Positions 1 through 7,120 of a stretch of 9,781 bases of DNA are shown here, in pieces. Position 1 is the stretch's first letter; every line of letters starts with the position of its first letter. Location: positions 1 through 9,781 of the forward strand of contig JAUIKB010000132.1 of NCBI GenBank assembly GCA_030430975.1. Reading direction: 5' to 3'. The notes below the pieces were generated by a model, which worked only from the letters and a program-made list of their open reading frames with translations, did not search any database and was not told the origin of the DNA. The position numbers and the translations under genes were made by a program. The DNA comes from Polyangia bacterium. GTDB lineage: Bacteria; Myxococcota_A; Polyangia; Polyangiales; Polyangiaceae.

Positions 1-639
1 ATGAGCATGCATATTCTCCAGCTAACCAGCGGTCAGGGGCCGTGCGAGGTGCGACGGTTTACCGGACTTCTCGCCGAACTACTCCATGTCGAGCTGCTCC
101 GGAACAGCACGGCGGTAGTCGGTCGAACCAACTTTGGTGAGCCCAGCGCGCCCCGGGCCGTACGGCTTACTCTGAGCAGGGTCACGCCAGCGGCGGAGGC
201 GCTGACCGGTACCTATGCGCTCATCAATCGAAGCCCAGAACGCGGGAAAAACGCCCGGAAGCGCTGGTTTTGTGGCGTCGAACTATTCGCCGCACCGCTC
301 TACGCACCCTGCGTTGACCTGCGCGATGTCGTCATCACCACCGCCCGCGCCGGTGGCCCGGGCGGTCAACACGTGAACAAGACCGAGAGCGCCGTTCGCG
401 CTCTACATCGACCCACCGGGACGTCGGTGCGCGTAACGGCAGAGCGCAGCCAACACGCCAATCGGCGCATTGCGATCGAACTCCTCGAACATGCTGTCGC
501 CGAGCGCGCTCAGGCGTTGCGTGCTCAGCGCGATGAGGCACTGCGCCGCCACCATCATCAGGTGCAGCGGGGCAACGCGCGCGCGACCTACCGGCTGGAC
601 CGCCGCGGACGCCTACTGCTGCATCGGAGTTCGGACTGA
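1..639 (+). CDS. prfH: PrfH-type peptide chain release factor (RtcB-associated)
   Basis: A class-I release-factor-like protein of 212 residues, the usual size of PrfH and much shorter than RF1/RF2. The GGQ peptidyl-hydrolase motif is at residues 121-123 within GGPGGQHVNKTESAVRA, and SERSQHANRR-like sequence follows at about 148-156. The N-terminus (ILQLTSGQGP, residues 5-14) and the GKNARKRWFCG stretch (82-92) match what I remember of E. coli PrfH, not of ArfB, and no RF1/RF2 stop-codon recognition domain is present. In the family, PrfH hydrolyses peptidyl-tRNA on ribosomes whose decoding centre has been nicked, and the partner ligase RtcB2 reseals the 16S rRNA; both act in the cytoplasm. The rtcB gene would lie left of the window. 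The start could be ATG at 1 or ATG at 7; the second aligns better with E. coli, and the upstream region is not visible, so the 5' end is uncertain. Its stop overlaps the next start as TGATG. Confidence 0.9.
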   Translation: MSMHILQLTSGQGPCEVRRFTGLLAELLHVELLRNSTAVVGRTNFGEPSAPRAVRLTLSRVTPAAEALTGTYALINRSPERGKNARKRWFCGVELFAAPLYAPCVDLRDVVITTARAGGPGGQHVNKTESAVRALHRPTGTSVRVTAERSQHANRRIAIELLEHAVAERAQALRAQRDEALRRHHHQVQRGNARATYRLDRRGRLLLHRSSD

Positions 640-641
640 TG
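626..641 (+). promoter_or_regulatory. Shine-Dalgarno and TGATG coupling at the second gene
   Basis: GGAG at 626-629 lies 9 bases before ATG 639-641. That ATG overlaps the prfH stop TGA (637-639). The arrangement favours 639 over the alternative ATG at 651 and predicts translational coupling between the two genes. Confidence 0.55.
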
Positions 642-1094
642 CGTGCGGACATGTCGAAGGTCCTCGTGCTCCGACCGCGATGGGGTGGTGGACGGCTTCG
701 CCGCGTCCGCGGTCGAGCCGCGTGGGCACCCCGCGGTGATCTGGACCAGACCTATCGGCGCGAGCCGATGGGTCGGGGGCGCGGGTCGAAGTTCTTGAAC
801 GAGAATCTAGCGCCCCTGCGTCGTTATCTTCTCAGCCAGGCGGGACGGCCATGGGATGACGTCTACTCCGAGATCGCCGCTCAGGTAGACGCATCCAACG
901 CGGTGAAGCGCCATATCCTGGAGCACTTGTGGGACATGGTGGACCGCTCGCCGCTGCTCATCAACGGGCGCCCACATGCGTATCGTGGCGCTTCAGCGGC
1001 GCCGATCTACCGTTCGCGCTGGCGCGTCACCTATGTCGATTCGCGCGGCATCCTCAGGTGCTTGCCGGCGAGACCGCGGACCAGGCCGCGGTAG
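639..1094 (+). CDS. Small basic conserved-type protein of unknown function
   Basis: A 151-residue soluble protein with no signal peptide or membrane helix. The N-terminal 45 residues are rich in Arg/Gly (RWGGGRLRRVRGRAAW at about 14-29). A more ordered centre follows (residues 50-105), containing LNENLAPLRRYLLSQAGRPW and VYSEIAAQVDASNAVKRHIL. The centre resembles small hypothetical proteins I have seen in delta-group bacteria, planctomycetes and others with a 'LxPLRRYLxSQxGRPWxxVYSEI' core, but I know no function for them. The basic N-terminus would suit RNA or ribosome binding; this is only inference from composition. It is coupled to prfH, so co-expression with a ribosome rescue/repair pair is likely. 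ATG 651 is an alternative start. The C-terminus is short and Arg-rich, and the stop lies inside a GC-rich hairpin. I checked for a frameshift extending it past 1094 and saw no convincing continuation. Confidence 0.7.
   Translation: MRADMSKVLVLRPRWGGGRLRRVRGRAAWAPRGDLDQTYRREPMGRGRGSKFLNENLAPLRRYLLSQAGRPWDDVYSEIAAQVDASNAVKRHILEHLWDMVDRSPLLINGRPHAYRGASAAPIYRSRWRVTYVDSRGILRCLPARPRTRPR
1073..1092. terminator. GC-rich hairpin between convergent operons
   Basis: A perfect 7-bp inverted repeat ACCGCGG (1073-1079) / CCGCGGT (1086-1092) with a 6-base loop. It overlaps the stop codon of the small plus-strand gene (TAG 1092-1094) and lies 54 bases beyond the stop of the minus-strand lipoprotein gene. 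Neither side has a T-run, so it is not a textbook intrinsic terminator. It may act as a bidirectional 3'-end stabiliser or with Rho. It could also be chance in such GC-rich DNA. Confidence 0.35.
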
Positions 1095-1145
1095 GCTGGG
1101 GCAGGTCCGTTGGTATAGGGCGAGTGCGCGGCAGGGCAGCTGGCG

Positions 1146-2576
1146 CTACCAGGGAAACCAGTCGCTGGGCGTCTTCTGCCACGAGGTGGGTCGCTTCGGA
1201 TCACCCATCGGAACGACCAGACTGCCCACGAAGTCGGCATGCTCATACACGCTTCCTATCGCGCGGCTGATGGCGTTGAAGTCGGACTCGTTTACGACGC
1301 CGTTACTGGTCGCCTTGTAGAACTGCACGGTGATGCGAATTGGGAACTTCGGATCGCGGACAAGCTTGAGTCGGTTGCCCTCGATAAATGGACCCTCTAC
1401 CTTGCCGTGCCCGAGCACCGCCTGTTCGACGTCGCTCTCTTCTGCGTCCATGTCTTTTGCGGGCGCCGCGCTCTTTTTGGGTTTAGCAGCCTGGGGCTTG
1501 GACATCGGCGGGGGCATCGCGCCGCCTGACCCGAAACCGATGCCGCCACCCGGCATGCCGCCGAGCACACCGCGCTGTTTGTGCTTGAGAGGGATCTGGA
1601 CGAGGAACAGCACGTCGGCGCCTTTCGCCAGCGCGCTCTTGTCGTCTTCGCTCTTCGGACCGCCTTTGGCGTCGATGCGCGCCTTGACATCGGTACGCCG
1701 CTCCGCGGTGAACGGGGCGCGCTGACCCGCCTTGTTGAAGAACAGCTCCTGACCCCAACCGGCAGCGGTCGCATCGCCCGGTCGGTTTTCGATAACCTGG
1801 ATGCTGGTGCCCTGACGCGTTGCCAGGATGCTGAGTACCGCGGGAGACTTGGGTGCGGACTGATAATTGAACAGGACCGGTGTGAACTCAGCTTTGCCTT
1901 GCTTGGGGATGGGTAAAAAGACCGCCTGCGCACTAACCAAGAAGTGCGAATCACGCTTGGCAAGCAAGTTGCCGCTACCCAATACGCTCGACGGCTTGGA
2001 CAGATAGCGGCGCACATTTCGCAGCACATCCTTGAGTGCAACGGTCTCCAGCTTGCCGTTCTTCTTGTGGTTGCCCAGACGCAGGAAGAACTTGTTGGCG
2101 GGGACGTCGCCCGTCTTGTCGCTGAAGTTGGGATGGCGAATCACCGGCATTACCGCGGCGCTCTGCCGGCGCTGACCGGGGCGCTTGAAGCGCACTTGAA
2201 GGCTCAGGTCGCTGATGTTTGGCCCGAGCGATGAACCCTGTGCACGGCCCGTGTCCTCCCACATCACGTTGACCAGCGACAGCTTGCGGCGACTGGCCAT
2301 GGCCCGGAGTTTTTGGTCGCTGACCATGCGAGTGACCTTGTCGACAACGGACGCAAACGAGGGCGGGCCGGCAATGCCCCACTGGCCGTCCGGCGGAGGT
2401 TCAATAGGAGCCGGCTCGGCGGTGGCGTCGGACGTTGCGATTAGCTGGGGGCCGCCCTGCGGTGCCGCCTCGGCGGTCGGTTGGCTTCCGCCCGCCGGTG
2501 GTGGAGGCGGCGCGGTGCCGCACGCGGCGGCCGCAAGCGCGACGGATGGCAGGGCTGTCAGAATCAATTTTCGCAT
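1146..2576 (-). CDS. Lipoprotein of unknown function, third gene of the sigma/anti-sigma operon
   Basis: 476 residues. I start it at 2576 because AGGAG (2585-2589) is well placed there and a signal peptide begins at once: MRK, a hydrophobic run, then LAAAAC with Cys19 as lipidation site. An in-frame ATG at 2639 would put 21 polar residues before the signal peptide and overlap the upstream gene. The -3 residue of the lipobox is Ala, not the usual Leu. Residues 20-65 are a Pro/Ala-rich tether. A folded region follows (70-335) with LVNVMWEDTGRAQGSSLGPN at 101-120 and ADVLFLVQIPLKHK at 320-333. Next come a Gly/Met/Pro-rich low-complexity linker (336-390) and a compact C-terminal part (395-465) containing FPIRITVQFYKATSNGV. 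I have a sense that the MWEDTGR and VQFYKATSNGV segments recur in a conserved family, but I cannot name it. No catalytic motif is recognised. It is probably membrane-anchored, facing the periplasm or surface, and could be a partner of the anti-sigma's exported domains or an output of the regulon. Confidence 0.85.
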   Translation of the reverse strand: MRKLILTALPSVALAAAACGTAPPPPPAGGSQPTAEAAPQGGPQLIATSDATAEPAPIEPPPDGQWGIAGPPSFASVVDKVTRMVSDQKLRAMASRRKLSLVNVMWEDTGRAQGSSLGPNISDLSLQVRFKRPGQRRQSAAVMPVIRHPNFSDKTGDVPANKFFLRLGNHKKNGKLETVALKDVLRNVRRYLSKPSSVLGSGNLLAKRDSHFLVSAQAVFLPIPKQGKAEFTPVLFNYQSAPKSPAVLSILATRQGTSIQVIENRPGDATAAGWGQELFFNKAGQRAPFTAERRTDVKARIDAKGGPKSEDDKSALAKGADVLFLVQIPLKHKQRGVLGGMPGGGIGFGSGGAMPPPMSKPQAAKPKKSAAPAKDMDAEESDVEQAVLGHGKVEGPFIEGNRLKLVRDPKFPIRITVQFYKATSNGVVNESDFNAISRAIGSVYEHADFVGSLVVPMGDPKRPTSWQKTPSDWFPW

Positions 2577-2584
2577 TGGAAAGT

Positions 2585-2589
2585 CTCCT
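2585..2589 (-). promoter_or_regulatory. Ribosome binding site of the lipoprotein gene
   Basis: AGGAG on the minus strand, 8 bases before the ATG at 2576. It decides the start over the in-frame ATG at 2639, which overlaps the preceding gene. Confidence 0.7.
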
Positions 2590-2598
2590 GGTTGTTTT

Positions 2599-2623
2599 GA
2601 CGTCTGAGCTGGGCGAAAGTTCC
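2599..2623 (-). promoter_or_regulatory. Candidate ECF sigma promoter for the lipoprotein gene
   Basis: On the minus strand GGAACTT (2617-2623) is followed, with 16 bases between GGAAC and the next box, by CGTC (2599-2602) and then AAAAC. GGAACTT is the classical -35 core of ECF sigma promoters, and CGTC at this spacing is a common ECF -10. The predicted transcript would start near 2592, just before the AGGAG, giving a leader of about 15-20 bases. The whole promoter lies in the 53-base gap after the anti-sigma stop. It would allow extra expression of the lipoprotein independent of the operon's first promoter. Confidence 0.5.
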
Positions 2624-2629
2624 GGCGAT

Positions 2630-5600
2630 CTAGCGCCAACCGCGACGCCAGCCGCCGCCACCCCAGCCTCGACGGACTGGAACGAGACGAGATGTTGTCG
2701 TGAACTTCGTGATCGCCACCGTCGTACGTTGTCCAACGAGTGTGAACGGTATGGTCTTACGGCTGCCGGCCGCATTGATGGTCAGCGTTCCGCTCACGGG
2801 CCCCGCCCCTGCCGCTCGAACTACTTCGATGACGTACTCGCCGTTTTTGGCGCCGCCGAGCGCGAGCCCCTCGCGGCTCAGGCTCTTCACATCGGTCGCG
2901 GTGATGACCGACTTGGTGGGTGCGCCGAGCCAAGACACCCGGTGGCCGTCGGGATGCAGGATGGCCAGATCGAGGTCCGCCCCGCCAGCGCCGGCCCAGG
3001 TCGCCTCGACCTTAAACGTACCGCGAAGCGTGTCCTTGCGACGGTTCTTCTTGAGCAGCTGTTCGGCGACCGCGCGAGTCCGCTTATCCGCTGCTCGCAG
3101 CATGTCATCGCCCATCGAGCTCATGCCGGTTTCTCGGGCGCAGCGCACGGCCTGCGTGAGCAGTTTCGCGTCGCGGCTGCGGATCTGCGCGATGGCAAGT
3201 GCGTGCCGACAGCCGAGCTCCGGACGGCCCGCCCAGCGATGCAGTCGCGCCAAGCGTTTCTGAGACGCGATGTCCTCCGGGCGGACATCGACCACGCTAC
3301 CGAGGATCCGAATCGCCAGCTCGCGTTTGCCGCTGCTGGCAGCGACGTCGGCGCGGGCCGTGAGGGCTGCGGGGTCTAGCGGATCCTTGGTCGACCAGCG
3401 CTCGGCGACCTGCTGCGCGCGTCCCGCGTTACCGCTCAGCGCGTACAGCGTGAACAGGTCTTGTACCGCCGTGCGGTTGTTGGGCTCGGTTTGCACCTTG
3501 CGCTCGGCTTCGAGCAGCTTCGAGACTACGGCCTTTGCGGGAACCTTGCGGCCCGTGATGATCGTCGCCTTGCGCTCGAAGATCCGTCGCATCGGTATCA
3601 TACGGCGCGGACGGGGTCGGGAGCGCGGCGGCTCCCAGGGGTCTCCGCCCAGCACGTCCAGGTCCTGCCGTCGCGCCGACGCGGGCTTTTTTGCCTTCTT
3701 CGCGGTTTGTGTCGACTTGCGCGCTGGCGGGGCTGCCGACGGAGGCGGGGCGAATCCGGGCTGCGAGCTTTCGCCTTTGCTGCCCTGACCAAAACCTCCG
3801 CCGCCCGACGCCGTGCTGCCGCTGGCTCCGTCAAAGGCATCCTTGGAATCGTCCGCGTCCTCATCAGAAGCTGCGTCGTCGGGGGACGCTCCAACTGTGC
3901 TCTCGGCCGCGTCCTCGCCTGTCCAGGTCGGCGCGCGGCGCGAGTTGTCCAGACCGAAAGCTTTGAACATCGCCTGGCTCTCGAGCACCAGCAGCGACGT
4001 GTGCCGGCTCGCTACGCTGAACTCGCTGGACAGCGCGACGGCCTGTTTCTTTGCGTCCTCGCTGGGGTCCTTTTCGAGGTCACCGATCGCGGCCGCCGCG
4101 TAGAGCCGCGGAACGAATGCGTTGCCCTTAGCGCTGGTCGGCTTGAGCGCCACGGTGAGCGTTCGCTCGAACGGTTTGTCTCCAACTTTGCCCCGCACCA
4201 CGACGTCGCCGCCCACGCTGGGCTGGCTCATCCGCGCCACGACGATCGTTTCAGCGCCCGCCGCGATCGTGTCGATGCGCTTGGGCGCCACAGCCGTCAG
4301 CCCGGGCGGTAGCGTCACCTCGACGTCGCGCAGGGTCGTGCCGTACGTAGCGCCTAACACTGCGTATGCAGCTTCAGCAGTGCGCTGACCTGGGACGTAG
4401 GGTAGCGCCACACCGCCACCACCGCGCGCGACCGCGCCCAAGGTGTCGGCGTCGGCGTCAGCGCCGATCGCCACGGTTGTAACGGTGCCGGTCCCGGCGC
4501 CGATGGCTTGCTTCACCTCGCGCGTGACGTAGGCCGGGCGAATCGCGCCAACCGTCGGGGTGCCGTCACCGATGTACACGACTCTGAGCGCCCGGCCGCC
4601 GCTGGCGGCGCCTGCTTTGGCGGCGTGCGCGATGGCTCCGGCGACGTCCGAGCCGCCCTCAGGTGTGAGCGTGTCTAGGAATGTCTTGGCGTCGGCAGCG
4701 CTCGTGCCGCTGGGCGATTGGGGGCCGCCGGGTAACTGACGGCAGGTCGTATCACATGCCATGACGGTGAACGTGTCGCCGCGGTCGAGCTCTTTGATGA
4801 ACCGTGCCGCGAGCGTCGTCGCTCGGCTATAGCGCTCGCCGATCATCGAGCGGCTAGAGTCCACCACCACGACAAAGGAGCGCGCCTGCGCGTCCTTTGT
4901 GCGCGGCAGTTTCGGCCGCAGCGCGAGGGCCACGTAGGGCGACTTGCGCGTGACACCGTCGTCGGATTGGTCGGTCTTCTTCGCCGGCGCGTCCTTCGTT
5001 CCGGTTTGCTTGGCCACGTCCTCGTCAGTCGGTTGGTACGCCCAGGCTGTGATCTCGCTGTTGCGGTTGGGTAGCGCATATTCCAGCACCAGGTCACCCG
5101 CCGGTTTGAAGTTGGCCTTCTGCCACGTCAGTCCCTCAGCGCCGCCACGCGAGTCGCCAGGCTTGAGGGCGTATCCGGCGGCCTGGACGCCAAAGGCCGG
5201 GTCGTGGCCCTGAACCTGAACGTCGACGTTGAAGTTCGCAACCTGCGTCGAGCCGCTGGGATCGTGCGCGAGCGGATACGTGTAGCGACGCACGCCGGCC
5301 GTCGGCTGCACCACCTGCGTGTACGTCAAGACGATGCGACGCGAACCCCGCTTCGGAATCGGGAAGATCCGCAGTTCGAAACGTCCACCGCGCTTCCATT
5401 CGAGCAGAGCCGGGTCGCGCCAAGGACCGGGCACCCAAATGATCTCTTCCTTGATGGTCTTGCGCAGCTTAGGTGCCGCGTTCACGATTGTGCCGCGCCA
5501 GATCGCCGCCGCGCGGTCGCGATCCAGGAAGGCACCGTTCTTCAGTTTTCCGTCGACTTCGAGTGCCAGGTTTTCGATCTGAGCGTCGGGCGGTAGCGGG

Positions 5601-7117
5601 AACCGGAAGATGCCTTCCAGAACATCATCGGTGCTGTTGGTGAAGACTTCTTCGATCTGAGTACGAGCGATGTTCTCGACGATGCGGACCGACACCTTGT
5701 GCGACGTCAGCGACACGGCGCCTTTGCGTTCTGACTTTTCGCCCGGCTTCTTGGCGCGCAGCTCACCCAGGCCACGCAGCGGCACGGCTTCGTCTTCTGT
5801 TTCGTTGAGCGACTCGCTCCAGGCGACGGCGGCGCCGATTGCGGGCGCGTTGGCGGCGAACGGTGCGATGCCGTCCTGCACGCGGCCTTCTTCACCAGCT
5901 CGAACCGTAACGCTGCGCGATTGCTTGTCGCTGAGCTTCACAGAGCCGCGTGTCACGTCGACGGTCGTCGACTTATATGTAGTGCTTAGCGCTAGCTTGG
6001 TCCCAAGCACCTCTGCATGACCGAGCGGCGTGTCGAAACGCGCGGTCGAGCCATCCTGTTTTTCGACCTGAGCGACGAGCGCGCCGCGCTGGAGCATCGC
6101 TCGGCGGTTCCATTTGGCGCTGAGCTTCAGCTCGGTGTTTCGGTCAACGGTGATCAACGTACCGTCGCTCAACGCGACTCGAGCTCGCGTTGTGGCGTCC
6201 GTCTTGAGCACTGCGCCGGTCGGCACGATCGCGTCCTTGGTGGCCGCTTGGCAGGCCTCGCCTTGTGCGTTGCAGATCGCAAGTCCGTCCGAGCCCGGCC
6301 CGGTGGCGAGCTCGGTAACTTTGCCTTCCCAGGCCGCGGTCACGGCCTGCGCCGAGCCCGGATCGGAGCCTCGAGTCTTGACGACGACCGCGACCGCCGC
6401 GGCGGCTGCGATGCCGGTAGCGAACAGGCCGATGACCACTCCGCGCCGCTTACCCGCTCGTGACTTGGCGGGGGGCTTGGCCGGCAGCGGGTGCGGTGCA
6501 GCATCCACAGCGCCGTGGGTCGAGTGTTTGACATCGCCGGTGATCGCAGCCGCGCGCATCGGTTCGGTGGTCGGCTTCGGCTCGGGGAGCGGGGCGGTAT
6601 CGCCAGCGGCGGGTTCAGATTCTTGGGCGGTGTCGCCGGTTGGCTCTGCCGCGTCTGTCGATGCAGCGGGCTGGTCTTCGGCGGGCTCTGCCTCGGCGGG
6701 ACGTGCGTCGGGCACGTCTGGCGTCCGAACGCTGAGCAGCGTCCGCTGATACGCGATATCTTCGTGGGAAGATGCGTCGGCGCCGGGCACGTCGACCATC
6801 GGGCTGGTCTTGAAGGTTTCGCCGCTGCGCGGCTGCTCAGCGGCAGCCGCCGCCGCTCGTGCTTCGGCAGCGGCTTCCGCGCCCTCGGGCGCTGGCAATG
6901 CCCGAGCTTTTTCCAGTAGGCGCGTCGTGAAGTCGTCGGGTTGCTCATAGTCGAGCCCCGCGCCGTCAGCGAGCTGGGCGGCCCGCTCGGCGTCATAGCG
7001 AAGGTCTCGACAGGAGTCGCAGTCCGCGATGTGGTCGAACAGCTCGTCCGCTGCCGTACCGTCGAGAATGGCCGTGAGTTGGTCTTCGACCGTGCTGCAC
7101 ATGTCCAGATCTGTCAT
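2630..7117 (-). CDS. Giant membrane anti-sigma factor with FecR, VIT, VWA, TPR-like and DUF2135-like domains
   Basis: 1495 residues. Order of parts: a zinc-binding anti-sigma domain (zf-HC2/ZAS; Cys7, His29, Cys33, Cys36 in HIADCDSC) in the cytoplasm; an acidic Pro/Ala linker (75-222); one membrane helix (226-247) preceded by basic residues (KSRAGKRR), giving N-in topology; a FecR-like domain (about 296-412); a VIT domain (about 465-600); a VWA domain (about 745-930) with MIDAS motif DSSRS at 753-757, GGSDVAG at 821-827 and IGDG at 849-852; an acidic then Gly/Ser-rich, then basic linker (1065-1180); TPR-like helices (about 1195-1350); and a C-terminal beta-sandwich resembling DUF2135/YfaP (about 1365-1465, ADLDLAILHPDG). 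The tail is Gly/Arg/Trp-rich. By homology the ZAS domain holds the ECF sigma inactive at the membrane, while the exported part would sense a ligand, metal or partner. It follows the sigma gene by 3 bases. The third MIDAS residue is Ser where Thr is usual. The domain calls come from motif reading; VIT and VWA are very secure, DUF2135 less so. Confidence 0.92.
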   Translation of the reverse strand: MTDLDMCSTVEDQLTAILDGTAADELFDHIADCDSCRDLRYDAERAAQLADGAGLDYEQPDDFTTRLLEKARALPAPEGAEAAAEARAAAAAAEQPRSGETFKTSPMVDVPGADASSHEDIAYQRTLLSVRTPDVPDARPAEAEPAEDQPAASTDAAEPTGDTAQESEPAAGDTAPLPEPKPTTEPMRAAAITGDVKHSTHGAVDAAPHPLPAKPPAKSRAGKRRGVVIGLFATGIAAAAAVAVVVKTRGSDPGSAQAVTAAWEGKVTELATGPGSDGLAICNAQGEACQAATKDAIVPTGAVLKTDATTRARVALSDGTLITVDRNTELKLSAKWNRRAMLQRGALVAQVEKQDGSTARFDTPLGHAEVLGTKLALSTTYKSTTVDVTRGSVKLSDKQSRSVTVRAGEEGRVQDGIAPFAANAPAIGAAVAWSESLNETEDEAVPLRGLGELRAKKPGEKSERKGAVSLTSHKVSVRIVENIARTQIEEVFTNSTDDVLEGIFRFPLPPDAQIENLALEVDGKLKNGAFLDRDRAAAIWRGTIVNAAPKLRKTIKEEIIWVPGPWRDPALLEWKRGGRFELRIFPIPKRGSRRIVLTYTQVVQPTAGVRRYTYPLAHDPSGSTQVANFNVDVQVQGHDPAFGVQAAGYALKPGDSRGGAEGLTWQKANFKPAGDLVLEYALPNRNSEITAWAYQPTDEDVAKQTGTKDAPAKKTDQSDDGVTRKSPYVALALRPKLPRTKDAQARSFVVVVDSSRSMIGERYSRATTLAARFIKELDRGDTFTVMACDTTCRQLPGGPQSPSGTSAADAKTFLDTLTPEGGSDVAGAIAHAAKAGAASGGRALRVVYIGDGTPTVGAIRPAYVTREVKQAIGAGTGTVTTVAIGADADADTLGAVARGGGGVALPYVPGQRTAEAAYAVLGATYGTTLRDVEVTLPPGLTAVAPKRIDTIAAGAETIVVARMSQPSVGGDVVVRGKVGDKPFERTLTVALKPTSAKGNAFVPRLYAAAAIGDLEKDPSEDAKKQAVALSSEFSVASRHTSLLVLESQAMFKAFGLDNSRRAPTWTGEDAAESTVGASPDDAASDEDADDSKDAFDGASGSTASGGGGFGQGSKGESSQPGFAPPPSAAPPARKSTQTAKKAKKPASARRQDLDVLGGDPWEPPRSRPRPRRMIPMRRIFERKATIITGRKVPAKAVVSKLLEAERKVQTEPNNRTAVQDLFTLYALSGNAGRAQQVAERWSTKDPLDPAALTARADVAASSGKRELAIRILGSVVDVRPEDIASQKRLARLHRWAGRPELGCRHALAIAQIRSRDAKLLTQAVRCARETGMSSMGDDMLRAADKRTRAVAEQLLKKNRRKDTLRGTFKVEATWAGAGGADLDLAILHPDGHRVSWLGAPTKSVITATDVKSLSREGLALGGAKNGEYVIEVVRAAGAGPVSGTLTINAAGSRKTIPFTLVGQRTTVAITKFTTTSRLVPVRRGWGGGGWRRGWR

Positions 7118-7120
7118 CGC

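Noticed and set aside
1397..2041. 214-codon minus-strand frame inside the lipoprotein gene
   Set aside because: Same-strand shadow in another frame; Ser/Arg-rich and lacking motifs, while the lipoprotein frame has a signal peptide and ribosome binding site.
2435..3379. 314-codon open frame on the plus strand
   Set aside because: It lies opposite the anti-sigma and lipoprotein genes, its protein is Arg/Ala-rich without any domain, and such long antisense frames are expected in GC-rich DNA.
3461..4312. 283-codon open frame on the plus strand
   Set aside because: Antisense to the secure VWA protein; composition (Arg, Leu, Ala) is that of a frame shadow and no ribosome binding site or motif was seen.
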